Shown: positions 17,391 to 26,181 of the stretch, piece by piece
Layout: every line of letters starts with the position of its first letter
How positions within the stretch are numbered: the stretch's first letter is position 1
Assembly: GCF_900129135.1 (NCBI RefSeq)
Contig: NZ_FQVI01000001.1
Location: 508,445 to 572,444 of the forward strand
Source of the DNA: Lactonifactor longoviformis DSM 17459
GTDB taxonomy: Bacteria > Bacillota > Clostridia > Lachnospirales > Lachnospiraceae
DNA length: 64,000 bases
Direction of reading: 5' to 3'
The notes under the pieces: model-generated
What the model saw: only the letters and a program-made list of their open reading frames with translations
Databases searched by the model: none
What the model was told of the DNA's origin: nothing
Position numbers and translations under genes: made by a program

Positions 17391-19423
17391 AAAACAGGGC
17401 ACTATTTCTGATTTGGCTTCTGTCCGTGCTTCTCTGTTTCTGCTTTTTCCCCGCCGCTGTCCAGGCAGCTTCCCCGCAGTATGACTGTTCTTCTGCCAGG
17501 GAGCTTTATGAACTTCTGCTGAATCATCCGGGCAGCACCATCTCCCTTACAGACGATATAATATGGGATACTTGGACTCCTCTGCCTCAGGTATCTGCTC
17601 CCACCAAAATTAATATGGGTGACTTTAGTATTTTAGTTCCGGAAGATTATGAACTTTACATTCAGGGCCCCTTATACTTTGAAGGCAGTGCGGCCGACCG
17701 GCCCCTGTTTGTAGTTGAGGGCTCTCTTTCTACGGAGAATCATGTTGAGATTACAGCCCGGGGGGATTCTGCCACAGCTATTTTTATCGGCGAAAACGGT
17801 TTTTGGTACTCAGATCTCTCCTCTGTTTTTGTGGAAGGCCCTAACTCTACAGGGGTATACTTTGAAAGTGGATTAGAATCAGAAATAACCGCCGCCAGGG
17901 TACAGGCTGAGGGAAACGGCTCTGTGGGTATCGATTCTCATCGTCCTCTTCAGCTGGTCCTCTGCAATATATCCAGTGACGGCGGACAGGCATTGAAGGC
18001 GTCGGAACCTGTCCGCCTGGATCAATGCCTCGTTACTCCTTCACTGCCAGATGCGGAGGTGATCAGCCGCCATGCCGTAATCTCTGAAGAAAGGATTCAG
18101 GAGAGCGGCCTGTGCTTTCCTCAGGGCGTTTCCAGGGAAACAGTTTATGAGACTGCACTAACATACCGGCTGCTCTGTGAGGAGGAAGGGGTTTATGAAA
18201 TTTCCTATCTGACCAGTTTTCTCTGGGAAGACAGCCTGGTCGATTATAATCTTCCAGGGACTTATCTGGTTTCCCTTGTCCCTCAGGTACCCGAATGGTT
18301 TCCTGCGGCTCTGCCTTCCCTGGATATCCCGGTTCATATTGTGGATCCGGATTGGCCGTTTTTAATGGCAGCTTATCAGCTGATGGACTCCGTAGGAATC
18401 CAGTTCTTCACTGAAATAACAGATGCAGCTGAGATGCACATGTACTATTCCGATGACAATGGGGCATCCTGGAATGATATTCTGGAATTGCCCGGAAGCT
18501 ATCTTGATTGTTATGGCGCCCAGGTATACGGTTTAAAGGAAGATAAGTCCTATCTGTTCTGCCTTGCCGTAACAGGGGGCACTATAGAAGGGATCTCGAA
18601 TGTTCTGCCCTTTACCTTCGGAGATCCGGATCCTTTCGGAGGCGGAGACAACGATGGAGGGGATCGCACAGAGCAAAAATTGCCTCCTGTTTCCCAGGCT
18701 GTTCCTGAAGCAGCCATCCCTTCCCCTCCGGTAACTTCACCGCAAGAGATATACCCTCACGAGGAAACAGACAGTTCCTCCCAAACACCGGACAGAGTGG
18801 AACCCTCTGTGCCTGTAGACACTAAAGCACCATCTGCAGAAAATATAGCTCCCAAGGAGAAAGAAAGCTCCCCTGTCAGGGAAGAAAGCACAGACTCCAT
18901 AACAGCAGTCTCAGGTGCCAGATTAAGACAGCTTCTGGAAATCAATCCGGACACTGTTCTCTTTGAAAAGAATGGGTTATCTGTGGAAATTCCCTCTACT
19001 TTTCTGGCCTCCCTTTCTCTTAGCAATAGGGGGCTGCTTGAAATAGACCTCCGCAAGATAGACGAGCTTTCTTTTCAGCTGTCTGTTACGGCGGACGGGC
19101 AGGAGATTGCAGCACTGCCCGAAACATCCGTTTCCCTTTCATACACCCCCTCCCAAGGGACAGATCACAGTCATTTGACCCTTGTCCATGCAGGATCAGG
19201 GGCAGCGGAACCAGTGACATACAGTGAAAAACACAAAATTGCCTCATCTAAAATATACACAACCGGCAGTTTTACTCTAAGAGAATACTCTATTACGGAT
19301 ACGGAGAAAACGGGAACGGCTGCAATGAATCCCGTCGCTGGGAGCCTGTCCATTCTTCTGACTGCTGCTGCTGTAACTGTACTTATCCTTGTTCGAAGGA
19401 GGAGAATGCATGAAACGAATTAA
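17387..19423 (+). CDS. Secreted, membrane-anchored surface protein of unknown function
   Basis: I start this 678-residue protein at the GTG at 17387, giving the signal peptide N-R-A-L-F-L-I-W-L-L-S-V-L-L-C-F with cleavage after V-Q-A. Earlier in-frame codons lie inside the regulator gene. The N-terminal region (about 30-230) resembles right-handed beta-helix surface repeats. A Pro/Ser/Glu-rich linker follows (about 425-510). A C-terminal membrane helix ends in R-R-R-R-M-H-E-T-N, a stop-transfer anchor without an LPXTG motif. It lies between a LytTR regulator and a GHKL kinase, which suggests the system senses or controls the cell surface. It overlaps the kinase gene by 14 nt. Confidence 0.7.
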   Translation: MKNRALFLIWLLSVLLCFCFFPAAVQAASPQYDCSSARELYELLLNHPGSTISLTDDIIWDTWTPLPQVSAPTKINMGDFSILVPEDYELYIQGPLYFEGSAADRPLFVVEGSLSTENHVEITARGDSATAIFIGENGFWYSDLSSVFVEGPNSTGVYFESGLESEITAARVQAEGNGSVGIDSHRPLQLVLCNISSDGGQALKASEPVRLDQCLVTPSLPDAEVISRHAVISEERIQESGLCFPQGVSRETVYETALTYRLLCEEEGVYEISYLTSFLWEDSLVDYNLPGTYLVSLVPQVPEWFPAALPSLDIPVHIVDPDWPFLMAAYQLMDSVGIQFFTEITDAAEMHMYYSDDNGASWNDILELPGSYLDCYGAQVYGLKEDKSYLFCLAVTGGTIEGISNVLPFTFGDPDPFGGGDNDGGDRTEQKLPPVSQAVPEAAIPSPPVTSPQEIYPHEETDSSSQTPDRVEPSVPVDTKAPSAENIAPKEKESSPVREESTDSITAVSGARLRQLLEINPDTVLFEKNGLSVEIPSTFLASLSLSNRGLLEIDLRKIDELSFQLSVTADGQEIAALPETSVSLSYTPSQGTDHSHLTLVHAGSGAAEPVTYSEKHKIASSKIYTTGSFTLREYSITDTEKTGTAAMNPVAGSLSILLTAAAVTVLILVRRRRMHETN

Positions 19424-21320
19424 GAGAATTCTGCTCACAGGTGCAGTCCCTCTGGCTATCCTTCTGTCTTCCTGGCTGTTGTTTGCCTTTCTTTATCAGA
19501 CAGACAATAAATATACCCAAAAAGCCTCACAGCCTATATGCGGAATCCTTTCCCTTTCGGAAAAGGACCTCAGACAAGCTCCCCTGCGATATCTTATTCG
19601 CGAATGGGAGTTTTATCCGGATGTCCTTTTTACTCCACAGACTTTTGCTGATAAAAAGCCCGGTACTTACCGGCAGTATATTTCTGTAGGGCAGTACGGA
19701 GGCATGGAAGCAGGAAATATTCATCGTTCTCCTCACGGCATCGGCACATACCGCCTGACAATACAGCTTCCAAAGGGAATGCGCACGTATGCACTGGAAC
19801 TGCCGGAAATCTTTTCTGCCTATGCCTTCTATATAAACCAGGAATTGAAGGCACAATCCGGAGATCCCAATCCAGAATCCTATACCCCCTGTATAAAAGA
19901 GAAAACGGTGGTCTTCCAGGGGGAAGGCACTATAAACCTTCTTCTGGCCGTATCTGATTTTTCCTGGATCTACAGCGGGCTCACCTATCCCCCCGCCTTT
20001 GGTTTGGCAGATGCCGTCATAAATGCCCGGGAAAACTATCTGCTCATCCGTATGGCAGCCCTGCTTTTAGGTTTTCTGGGTCTTATATTATCTCTGTACC
20101 TTGGCTTCAGGGCCCACTGGAAAAAAGGACTGCTATATGCTTTGCAGTGCATTTTTTATCTTGGATATACTGCCTTTCCCCTTCTGCACCGCTTTTTTGC
20201 CACAGATGTAAATCCCTGGTACGCCCTGCAGCTTTTCTGTTTCTATGCCATGCTGCTCATGGCCGTATTGCTGCAGAACAGCCTGTGTCAGATAAGAGGA
20301 AAAATCGCCGGTATCTGGCCCTTTATCTGCGCAGCGGGGACAGTCGCAGCCTTCCTCACCGGCATCTGCGCCTCTCGCCTGGGGCTTACTGCCTTTTACT
20401 CTTTCTCTCTGCTGTCCGCCGTACTCAAATATGGATCTGCTGTCTACCTTTTGATCGTTTCAGGGGTAGCAGTCCGAAACCGGAGAAGATTCTCCCTTCT
20501 GCTTCTGTACACTTCAGAGTTCTTTGCGGTTTCTCTTCTCGCAGACAGGGTGATGCCCCTTTTTGAGCCTATACGGGGCGGCTGGTTTATAGAAATCGGA
20601 GGTACCGGGCTTATGCTGGGGCTGGCATGCGCTCTCTGCAGAGATTTGGGAGAGGCCTATAAGCGCAGCCTGACCCTGGCGGAAGAATACCGTCTGATGG
20701 AACGCCAGCTCTCCATGCAAAAGGAACATTACCGGCAGCTGACGCAGCAGATAGAGGCTGCCAGAACAGCTTCCCATGATCTGCGCCATCATATGCGCAC
20801 ACTGCGGACACTGGCAGACAGAGCTTCGCTGCCGGATATCCGCAGATATCTGGAGGAATACGAGCCTCATACAGAACCCCGGGATGTCATAACCTATTCC
20901 AATCATCCTGCGGCTGATGCCATTCTTTCCTATTATGCAGGAGTTGCTCTGCGTATCCATGCAGAGTTCAGCGCCGTCCTTCAGCTTCCTGAGTCCCTGA
21001 ATATCCCGGACACAGATCTGTGCATTCTCCTTGGGAATCTTCTGGAAAATGCAGTGGAGGCCTGTGAACGGCAGACCGCAGGGAAACGTTTTGTCTATCT
21101 CCGGGGAGAAGCCACAGGACGGCAGCTTCGCCTTGTGATAGACAATAGCTTTGACGGGATAATAACAGAGCGGGAGGGCCGATACTTTTCCTCTAAAAGA
21201 AAAGGGTTCGGTCTGGGGATACATTCCGTCAGATCCATTGTGGAAGCTCACGGCGGCTTGGTTTTATTTGAACCGGGAGATCAGGTTTTTAAAGCCTCTG
21301 TGTTCATACCTCTGAAATAA
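19410..21320 (+). CDS. GHKL sensor kinase with 7TM-DISM-like sensor region
   Basis: The 636-residue kinase begins at the ATG at 19410, after GAAGGAGGAG. After one membrane segment (about 8-28), an extracytoplasmic jelly-roll-like domain (about 35-210) contains G-T-Y-R-L-T-I-Q-L-P and F-Y-I-N-Q-E-L. This is the pattern of 7TMR-DISM extracellular modules. About seven membrane segments (215-425) and a coiled coil precede the kinase core: H-box S-H-D-L-R-H-H-M, N-box N-L-L-E-N-A-V-E-A-C and G-box G-F-G-L-G-I-H-S-V. This is the AgrC/LytS-like GHKL class that pairs with LytTR regulators, here the one at 16659. Confidence 0.85.
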   Translation: MKRIKRILLTGAVPLAILLSSWLLFAFLYQTDNKYTQKASQPICGILSLSEKDLRQAPLRYLIREWEFYPDVLFTPQTFADKKPGTYRQYISVGQYGGMEAGNIHRSPHGIGTYRLTIQLPKGMRTYALELPEIFSAYAFYINQELKAQSGDPNPESYTPCIKEKTVVFQGEGTINLLLAVSDFSWIYSGLTYPPAFGLADAVINARENYLLIRMAALLLGFLGLILSLYLGFRAHWKKGLLYALQCIFYLGYTAFPLLHRFFATDVNPWYALQLFCFYAMLLMAVLLQNSLCQIRGKIAGIWPFICAAGTVAAFLTGICASRLGLTAFYSFSLLSAVLKYGSAVYLLIVSGVAVRNRRRFSLLLLYTSEFFAVSLLADRVMPLFEPIRGGWFIEIGGTGLMLGLACALCRDLGEAYKRSLTLAEEYRLMERQLSMQKEHYRQLTQQIEAARTASHDLRHHMRTLRTLADRASLPDIRRYLEEYEPHTEPRDVITYSNHPAADAILSYYAGVALRIHAEFSAVLQLPESLNIPDTDLCILLGNLLENAVEACERQTAGKRFVYLRGEATGRQLRLVIDNSFDGIITEREGRYFSSKRKGFGLGIHSVRSIVEAHGGLVLFEPGDQVFKASVFIPLK

Positions 21321-21333
21321 AAGGAGAGGTCAT

Positions 21334-21774
21334 TTATCTGCCCTCCCCCTCTTTGTCTATCCATACAGCATCTGTGCAGGATTCCCGTACATCCTGGTTC
21401 ACTCTGTGGACACACCGGACTCTGTAATATCCAGCCCCTGCAACAATAGATTTGCTGGAAGAAAGATACACCGAATTCGCCCTGCCTGCCTTCCAGGAAT
21501 AAACCTCTGTCCACGTACTGTTCTCATCTGCTTTTTCTACTGTCACTTCTACGGAGATCTCATCCGCGATCTGGGAAGCTGTTGTCATCCCCCCTGCCAG
21601 CAACTGTCCATTCTCATCCTTGGCAATTGTTGCGTCTCCATACTGGACCATGCCTTCCCAGGGCATCCCCTCCTCTTCCTGGGCAGCCTCTATTTCTGAC
21701 CGGGGCATCCCCATACAGAGGGAAGCACTTAACAATACCCCCATGCACAGCAGGACTGCTGTTTTTCCTTTCAT
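21334..21774 (-). CDS. Small secreted protein
   Basis: I start this 146-residue protein at the ATG at 21774, which has GGAGGGAG upstream and gives the signal peptide K-G-K-T-A-V-L-L-C-M-G-V-L-L-S-A-S. The mature part is beta-rich: V-S-V-E-V-T-V-E-K-A-D, W-T-E-V-Y-S-W, Y-Y-R-V-R-C-V-H-R-V. That looks like one immunoglobulin-like or fibronectin-like sandwich. It has no cell-wall anchor. It is convergent with the GHKL kinase gene. The following gene (21797) encodes a membrane protein and may be in the same transcript. Function unknown. Confidence 0.65.
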   Translation of the reverse strand: MKGKTAVLLCMGVLLSASLCMGMPRSEIEAAQEEEGMPWEGMVQYGDATIAKDENGQLLAGGMTTASQIADEISVEVTVEKADENSTWTEVYSWKAGRANSVYLSSSKSIVAGAGYYRVRCVHRVNQDVRESCTDAVWIDKEGEGR

Positions 21775-21796
21775 TCTCTGTCTCCCTCCAAATATC

Positions 21797-22945
21797 CTAC
21801 GCAAATTCCAGACCATTAAGAATCTTTTGGAACTCGTCCCGTTCCATGGTTCCCACTACCAAATAACAGATATTGTCATACAGGATCCGGGCCGCATAGG
21901 CTCTTTCTTCTTTGTCTTTAGACTGAAGTTTCCAGATCGTTGCCTCAGCCGCCTGCAGGTCGACCGTATGCTCCTCCTGTATTTCTTCTCCTGATACAAA
22001 GGTGTAAGACAACATTTCCCTCTTTTGGGAAAATGCTTTATAAGTAAGACTTCTGCCCTGGTACAAATAGGAGAGACACGCAGTCTGAATGCAGCTGTCC
22101 ACATCAGCCTCCAGAAACTTTGTGCCCTCCGGCACATAAGTCATCTTAACCGGACATCCCCCATAGATCTCCTCCATCTGCTGATACGCCAGCTCCTCCT
22201 GGGCTGACCGTGCCGCAGCTTCTTTTTTCTCCCATATAAACCAACGGGGGGTACCGGCAGTTATCAGTACCCCGTAAATTCCCACAGCCACACAGGCTGC
22301 GCACAGAACCGCTCCTATCCTGCTTCTTCTCCGTTTCTTCCTCTGCCGCCCCTCCGTCTGCTGCTCCACAGTCTGCGGCTTCTCAGGGATTTGCGGTGCT
22401 TCACAGATGGCGTTCTCAGAACAATTCTTCGGCACCGGCCCCTCGTTTTCCCCGGCAGCCCCGGTCTCGGCGGCCAATCCCTCTTTATGCTTCAGCAGCT
22501 TCAAAATTCGTTCACTGTTGTCATTGCTCTCCTGAACAATCTGCTTAATATCCTGAATCTCCTGGTACATAATCATGTGCCCGGGATCCAAAAGACTTTT
22601 GAATTCCTGTTCTATCTCTTCCAGGCATTCTTCCAAAATTCCGGCATTTTCCCTATTTAGATAACATCCCTTTTTTCTGCGAAAATCCTCAGGAAAATTC
22701 TTCAATTTCACCTGACTGCCTGAGAGGCAAGAGTCCGTATGGGATTTAAAATATTCCAGTATATAACTCTGCATTTGTTCCCGTATGTCTGACTGGGTAA
22801 CTGCTGCAAGTTTTTTGTCTATCCTTGCTTCCATCTCCCTCAGCCTGGCTTCCGCTTTTTTTGAATCGACTGCACGATTCGCTTTTTCCGCCAGGACCGA
22901 GAGCAGAAAACCACTCCCCGCAGAAAAAATATCTTCCGGCTTCAT
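21797..22945 (-). CDS. Single-pass membrane protein of unknown function
   Basis: The 382-residue product has a cytoplasmic N-terminal half that is strongly helical (about 15-160). A charged Glu/Gln/Pro linker and a basic cluster (R-K-K-R-R-R-S-R) precede one membrane helix (about 208-228). The extracytoplasmic C-terminal domain is about 150 residues. The basic-inside rule orients the N-terminus in the cytoplasm. I do not recognise any domain. It is followed by the small secreted protein gene and preceded by a broken lipoprotein gene on the same strand, so these three may once have formed one operon with an envelope role. Confidence 0.65.
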   Translation of the reverse strand: MKPEDIFSAGSGFLLSVLAEKANRAVDSKKAEARLREMEARIDKKLAAVTQSDIREQMQSYILEYFKSHTDSCLSGSQVKLKNFPEDFRRKKGCYLNRENAGILEECLEEIEQEFKSLLDPGHMIMYQEIQDIKQIVQESNDNSERILKLLKHKEGLAAETGAAGENEGPVPKNCSENAICEAPQIPEKPQTVEQQTEGRQRKKRRRSRIGAVLCAACVAVGIYGVLITAGTPRWFIWEKKEAAARSAQEELAYQQMEEIYGGCPVKMTYVPEGTKFLEADVDSCIQTACLSYLYQGRSLTYKAFSQKREMLSYTFVSGEEIQEEHTVDLQAAEATIWKLQSKDKEERAYAARILYDNICYLVVGTMERDEFQKILNGLEFA

Positions 22946-23023
22946 CTGTCTGCATTCCCCCCAACCTCTGGTATTGTCCTTATTATACCATCAGCGGGCT
23001 CCAATTGGAATTTTTTTCCGTAC

Positions 23024-23829
23024 TCAGGAGATCCAGGCAGTTCCCTTTGTATAGGTTCCAATACCGTCCTCGAATACAGCCTTACAGTTATCCAGACCAT
23101 CAGCCCCCAAACCGGAACACCACTTGGAGATTGAAAATACAAAGCTGTCCCCTTTAATCTCTTTGTCTTCAATAGTTATCAGCATTCCCTCCGGAAAATA
23201 AAGCTTCTCCGTATCAATCATCCCCTCTTCCACTAATTCATCATATGACTTTTGATATACATCCATATCCTGAGACTGGCTTCTGAGCCAGCTGTCCCAC
23301 TGATACGCAAGGGCGCTCTTCTCTGCCTCACTCATATTGACAGACATAGACAGATCCAATGCCATAATCTTCACTCCGCTGTTCAAACCGGGATCGATCT
23401 GATAAATCTCTTTTAGTGCATCCAGATACATGCCTGTAACATCATTCTCCTGGCCTACTATGCGAATCTCTTTCTGCCCGTGTATCTGTCCCGGATAAGA
23501 TTCGGCAATGGATGCATCTTCTCCCATTACTACATCAATCACCATTCCGTTTTTAAGCCCGGAGGCCTCTGTCTTCTTTCCGTTCTGATCCGTAACAAGA
23601 GTCTCCTTCACGGACAGAGTTACCAGACTGGCGGAGATTTCACTCACACCGGACAGCAGGAGCATATCCCCCTTACTTTCTATAATTTTTCCTGGTATAC
23701 ATTCTCCTGGGAATCCGGCCCCGGCATCTCTGGCTCTTGCCTGTCACCGGAGCATCCGGTAAAACACAGCATACCCGCGGCCAACAGCAAAACAACTGTC
23801 CTTCCTGCTCTTGCTATTTTTCCTATCAT
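23024..23829 (-). pseudogene. Lipoprotein gene with a -1 frameshift in a poly-A tract
   Basis: An ATG at 23827-23829 starts a clear lipoprotein signal (V-V-L-L-L-A-A-G-M-L-C-F-T-G-C-S-G) but the frame stops at a TAG 48 codons later. The remaining about 213 codons (23024-23665) continue in another frame. Adding one A to the five-A run (minus-strand complement of 23686-23690) restores a smooth reading (Q-E-K-I-I-E-S-K-G-D-M-L-L-L-S-G) into one protein of about 268 residues. Either the gene is inactivated, RNA polymerase slips on the A run, or this is a sequencing error. The C-terminal part resembles no family I know. Confidence 0.7.
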
Positions 23830-23922
23830 ATACAGCAACCTCCTCTTCCTATGTACTCTTTCGTATCTATTACAGTGTACATCTTATAAGATTCTGTTGC
23901 ATTCAAAAATTTATTTTTTCTA

Positions 23923-23953
23923 TTGACCTTGCCGCAGCGTTAACCTGTATACT
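23923..23953 (+). promoter_or_regulatory. MerR-type promoter with 19-nt spacer
   Basis: TTGACC (23923-23928) and TATACT (23948-23953) are separated by 19 nt. This overlong spacer is the hallmark of promoters activated by MerR-family regulators through DNA twisting. It lies 67 nt upstream of the MerR-family gene, so autoregulation is likely. Confidence 0.75.
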
Positions 23954-24020
23954 ACAATTGTCTTAAGAAAATGCGCATAAGACAATACTGTATACAGAGT
24001 AACCTGACAGGAGGCAAATC

Positions 24021-24776
24021 ATGGAATATACGATCCGGCAGATGGCCCAGATGGCCCAAATAACTACCCGCACCCTGCGCTACTATGATGAGATCGGGCT
24101 GCTTCCCCCTCATCATTGCACGGAAAGCGGATACCGCATCTACACAGAAGAGGAAGTCGACAAGCTGCAGCATATCCTCTTTTACCGGGAACTGGATGTT
24201 CCCCTGGAAACCATCCGGCAGCTTCTTCTCTCCCCGGGCTTTGATTCCGTTTCCGTTCTCACTTCCCATCTTAGGGAACTGGTGAACCGCAGAGAGCAGC
24301 TGGATCTCCTGATAACCAATGTGACAAAAACAATTCAGAAAGAAAAAGGAGAATATCATATGACTGATAAAGAAAAATTTGAAGGATTTAAAAGAGAAAT
24401 GATACAGAAAAACGAAGATATGTACGGGGAAGAAATCCGCTCTAAATACGGAAAAGACACCGTAGAGTCAAGCAATGCCAAACTCATGAACCTGACAGAA
24501 GAGCAGTTCCAGGCCATGGAGCAGCTCGGTGAAACAATTCTCTCCAAACTGGAAGAAGCAGTATCAAACAGCCTGTCCCCCAACGGCACAGCCGGCAGGG
24601 AAATAGCGCTCCTTCACAAAGAATGGCTCTCTTACACCTGGCCCTCTTATACTCCTGAGGCTCATAAAGGGCTGGCCGCCATGTATGTCAGCGATCCACG
24701 TTTCACTGCTTACTACGACCGTACAGTAAGCGGCTGTACCCAGTTTCTTCATGACGCAGTGGCTGCATTTGCCTAG
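24021..24776 (+). CDS. MerR-family regulator with TipAS-type effector domain
   Basis: The 251-residue regulator has an N-terminal winged-helix MerR domain (1-about 70) with T-T-R-T-L-R-Y-Y-D-E-I-G-L-L and G-Y-R-I-Y, then a helical linker. A C-terminal domain (about 115-251) has the pattern of the TipAS antibiotic-recognition domain (K-E-K-F-E-G-F-K; W-L-S-Y-T-W-P). TipA proteins bind thiopeptide-like or other amphipathic ligands and activate 19-nt-spacer promoters such as the one in front of this gene. An internal ATG at 24360 has AAAAAGGAG upstream and could give the ligand-binding domain alone, as known for tipA. No other target gene is adjacent. Confidence 0.88.
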   Translation: MEYTIRQMAQMAQITTRTLRYYDEIGLLPPHHCTESGYRIYTEEEVDKLQHILFYRELDVPLETIRQLLLSPGFDSVSVLTSHLRELVNRREQLDLLITNVTKTIQKEKGEYHMTDKEKFEGFKREMIQKNEDMYGEEIRSKYGKDTVESSNAKLMNLTEEQFQAMEQLGETILSKLEEAVSNSLSPNGTAGREIALLHKEWLSYTWPSYTPEAHKGLAAMYVSDPRFTAYYDRTVSGCTQFLHDAVAAFA

Positions 24777-24859
24777 AAAGCCCCGTTCAATCCCAAACAG
24801 AAAAACCAAACGCCATGGCGGAGGTTGTGCGTGGGTATGGGTAATATAGAATTGTTTTT

Positions 24860-25271
24860 CAAAATTGGGATTTAATGCAATCGCTTGAGCTTCGACTCAA
24901 GGTGCTCCAAGTCGGAAAGTTGAGGTGGCGGGGGGACGGTGAGAGAAACCCTGCGGCGGCGGGCTGGTTCAGACAGGAGAGAGGCTTAAGTTCCGCGGAC
25001 GATTCCGCTGGAGCAACTAGAGAGTTTTAGGCAAAACCGGGATTTCCGCTGGAGATTTTTTCGGCAGTCCAGGCCGAAAAAAAGTGAGAATGGGCAGAGA
25101 ATGCATCTAAAGCATTCTTTGACCATACGAACGGTGCTCCAGCGGGGATTTCGGTTTTGTCTTAGACTCTCTTCGCGACGGAGGTGTCCCGGAACTTAAG
25201 CCTCTCTCCTGTCTGAACCAGCCCGCCGCCGCAAGATTCCTCTCACCTGAGTATAGGGAAGTTCCGGGGAG
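24860..25271 (+). repeat. Large palindromic element, module 2, copy 3 (interior inverted relative to flanks)
   Basis: The outer tags are those of copies 1 and 2 but reversed: the right-flank tag comes first (AAAATTGGGATTTAATGCAA) and the left tag last (TGAGTATAGGGAAGTTCC). The asymmetric interior, with the TTTTTTCGGC hairpin and the GAATGC hairpin, is nevertheless in the same orientation as in copies 1 and 2. So interior and flanks have been flipped relative to each other, as expected from recombination between the two long arms. No gene is present here. Confidence 0.85.
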
Positions 25272-25364
25272 TAGATTGCTAAGAAGGGGAATGATATCCT
25301 TCACAGAAACAGGTTTAGTTGTTTATCCATCACATCTAGCCGATAATGGTGCTAAATGAGATGA

Positions 25365-25693
25365 AAATGTACAACGCCCGACCTTCCCCGCCCGTTTTCC
25401 GTGAATGTGAAGTGAGTCTCTGCCAGGTAAAGGGAGGAGGTCTTGGGGCCAGAGGTACTGGGTGGATCTGCGCAGACTGCGGAGTGCGTCCGAAGATCCA
25501 CTGCCGGCGGTCACTTCGGAGCGAAGGCTTTCCTGAGCTTCTTAGTGAACGGCCTGGCAGTTAGCTGAGGAGAAACGCAGCAGCAAGCAGATCCACGCAG
25601 TACCTCTGGCCCCAAGACCTCCCCCCTTTACCGTCCGTCTGCGACCCTCCGCTGGCCGACTATTTCACCCCGAACTTCACATACAAAAAACTA
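25365..25693 (-). repeat. Large palindromic element, module 1, copy B
   Basis: Read on the minus strand, this copy starts directly after the prdE stop codon with TAGTTTTTTGTATGTGAAGT and ends at TTGTACATTTT, matching both ends of copy A. The core is a 46-bp inverted repeat (25426-25471 against 25587-25632, two mismatches) enclosing a hairpin (25501-25515 with 25544-25560). The arm sequence is different from copy A, while the positions of the hairpins and a central CTAAG / CAGGA / AGCCTTC block are kept. It occupies the place where a prd operon terminator would be expected. Confidence 0.85.
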
Positions 25694-26158
25694 TCATTTT
25701 CTTCTCATCTTCAGCTTCAAAAACGCCGCCGCCTTCCTGGCATCCAGTTCTGTCACGCTATTTTCCCCTAATACCTCTGTCTCAATGCCTTCCGCACTTT
25801 TATTCATATCTACAATTGTGTCCATATATTCATTGGTTACCACAAATCCAGCTACTGTACCGACAAAATTTACCCCAACAGTTGGTATCCCTCTGACAGA
25901 GAGCTGTTCAATGGTATTCGCAAAATCCACGTCACTGTTTCCCCAACCGTCTGCGGAAATAATTGCTCCGTCGGCCCGCATAGCCTCGGCCCAGGCTGCT
26001 GCTCTTGTACCTACAAACAATTTATCCTCGTTGTCCTGGGGAGTACCTACAACAATAATTCCCAGAAAGTCAAATTCCTCTTCCCCGGAAAGAATATCCA
26101 CCAGGGGATCCTTGAAGTGGTGAAGCGTTGTCTCTTTTGTGGATGGTCCGATTCCCAT
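25694..26158 (-). CDS. prdE: PrdE, proline reductase-associated protein (PrdA C-terminal-like)
   Basis: The 154-residue product aligns with the part of PrdA after its self-cleavage site. M-G-I-G-P-S-T-K-E matches C-I-G-P-A-S-K-E of PrdA, and later G-W-G-N-S-D-V-D-F-A and V-T-N-E-Y-M match G-F-G-N-N-H-I-D-F-A and V-G-N-K-Y-M. It lacks the cysteine that becomes the pyruvoyl group. In known prd operons prdD and prdE follow prdB; their exact role in D-proline reduction is unclear. The start at 26158 has GGAAAGGAGA upstream. It is the last prd gene here. Confidence 0.88.
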   Translation of the reverse strand: MGIGPSTKETTLHHFKDPLVDILSGEEEFDFLGIIVVGTPQDNEDKLFVGTRAAAWAEAMRADGAIISADGWGNSDVDFANTIEQLSVRGIPTVGVNFVGTVAGFVVTNEYMDTIVDMNKSAEGIETEVLGENSVTELDARKAAAFLKLKMRRK

Positions 26159-26181
26159 AATAAAAAGTGTCTCCTTTCCTG

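Noticed and set aside
25107..25564. Open frames inside the third repeat block
   Set aside because: Same reasons: they follow the palindrome arms and are broken in the sister copies.
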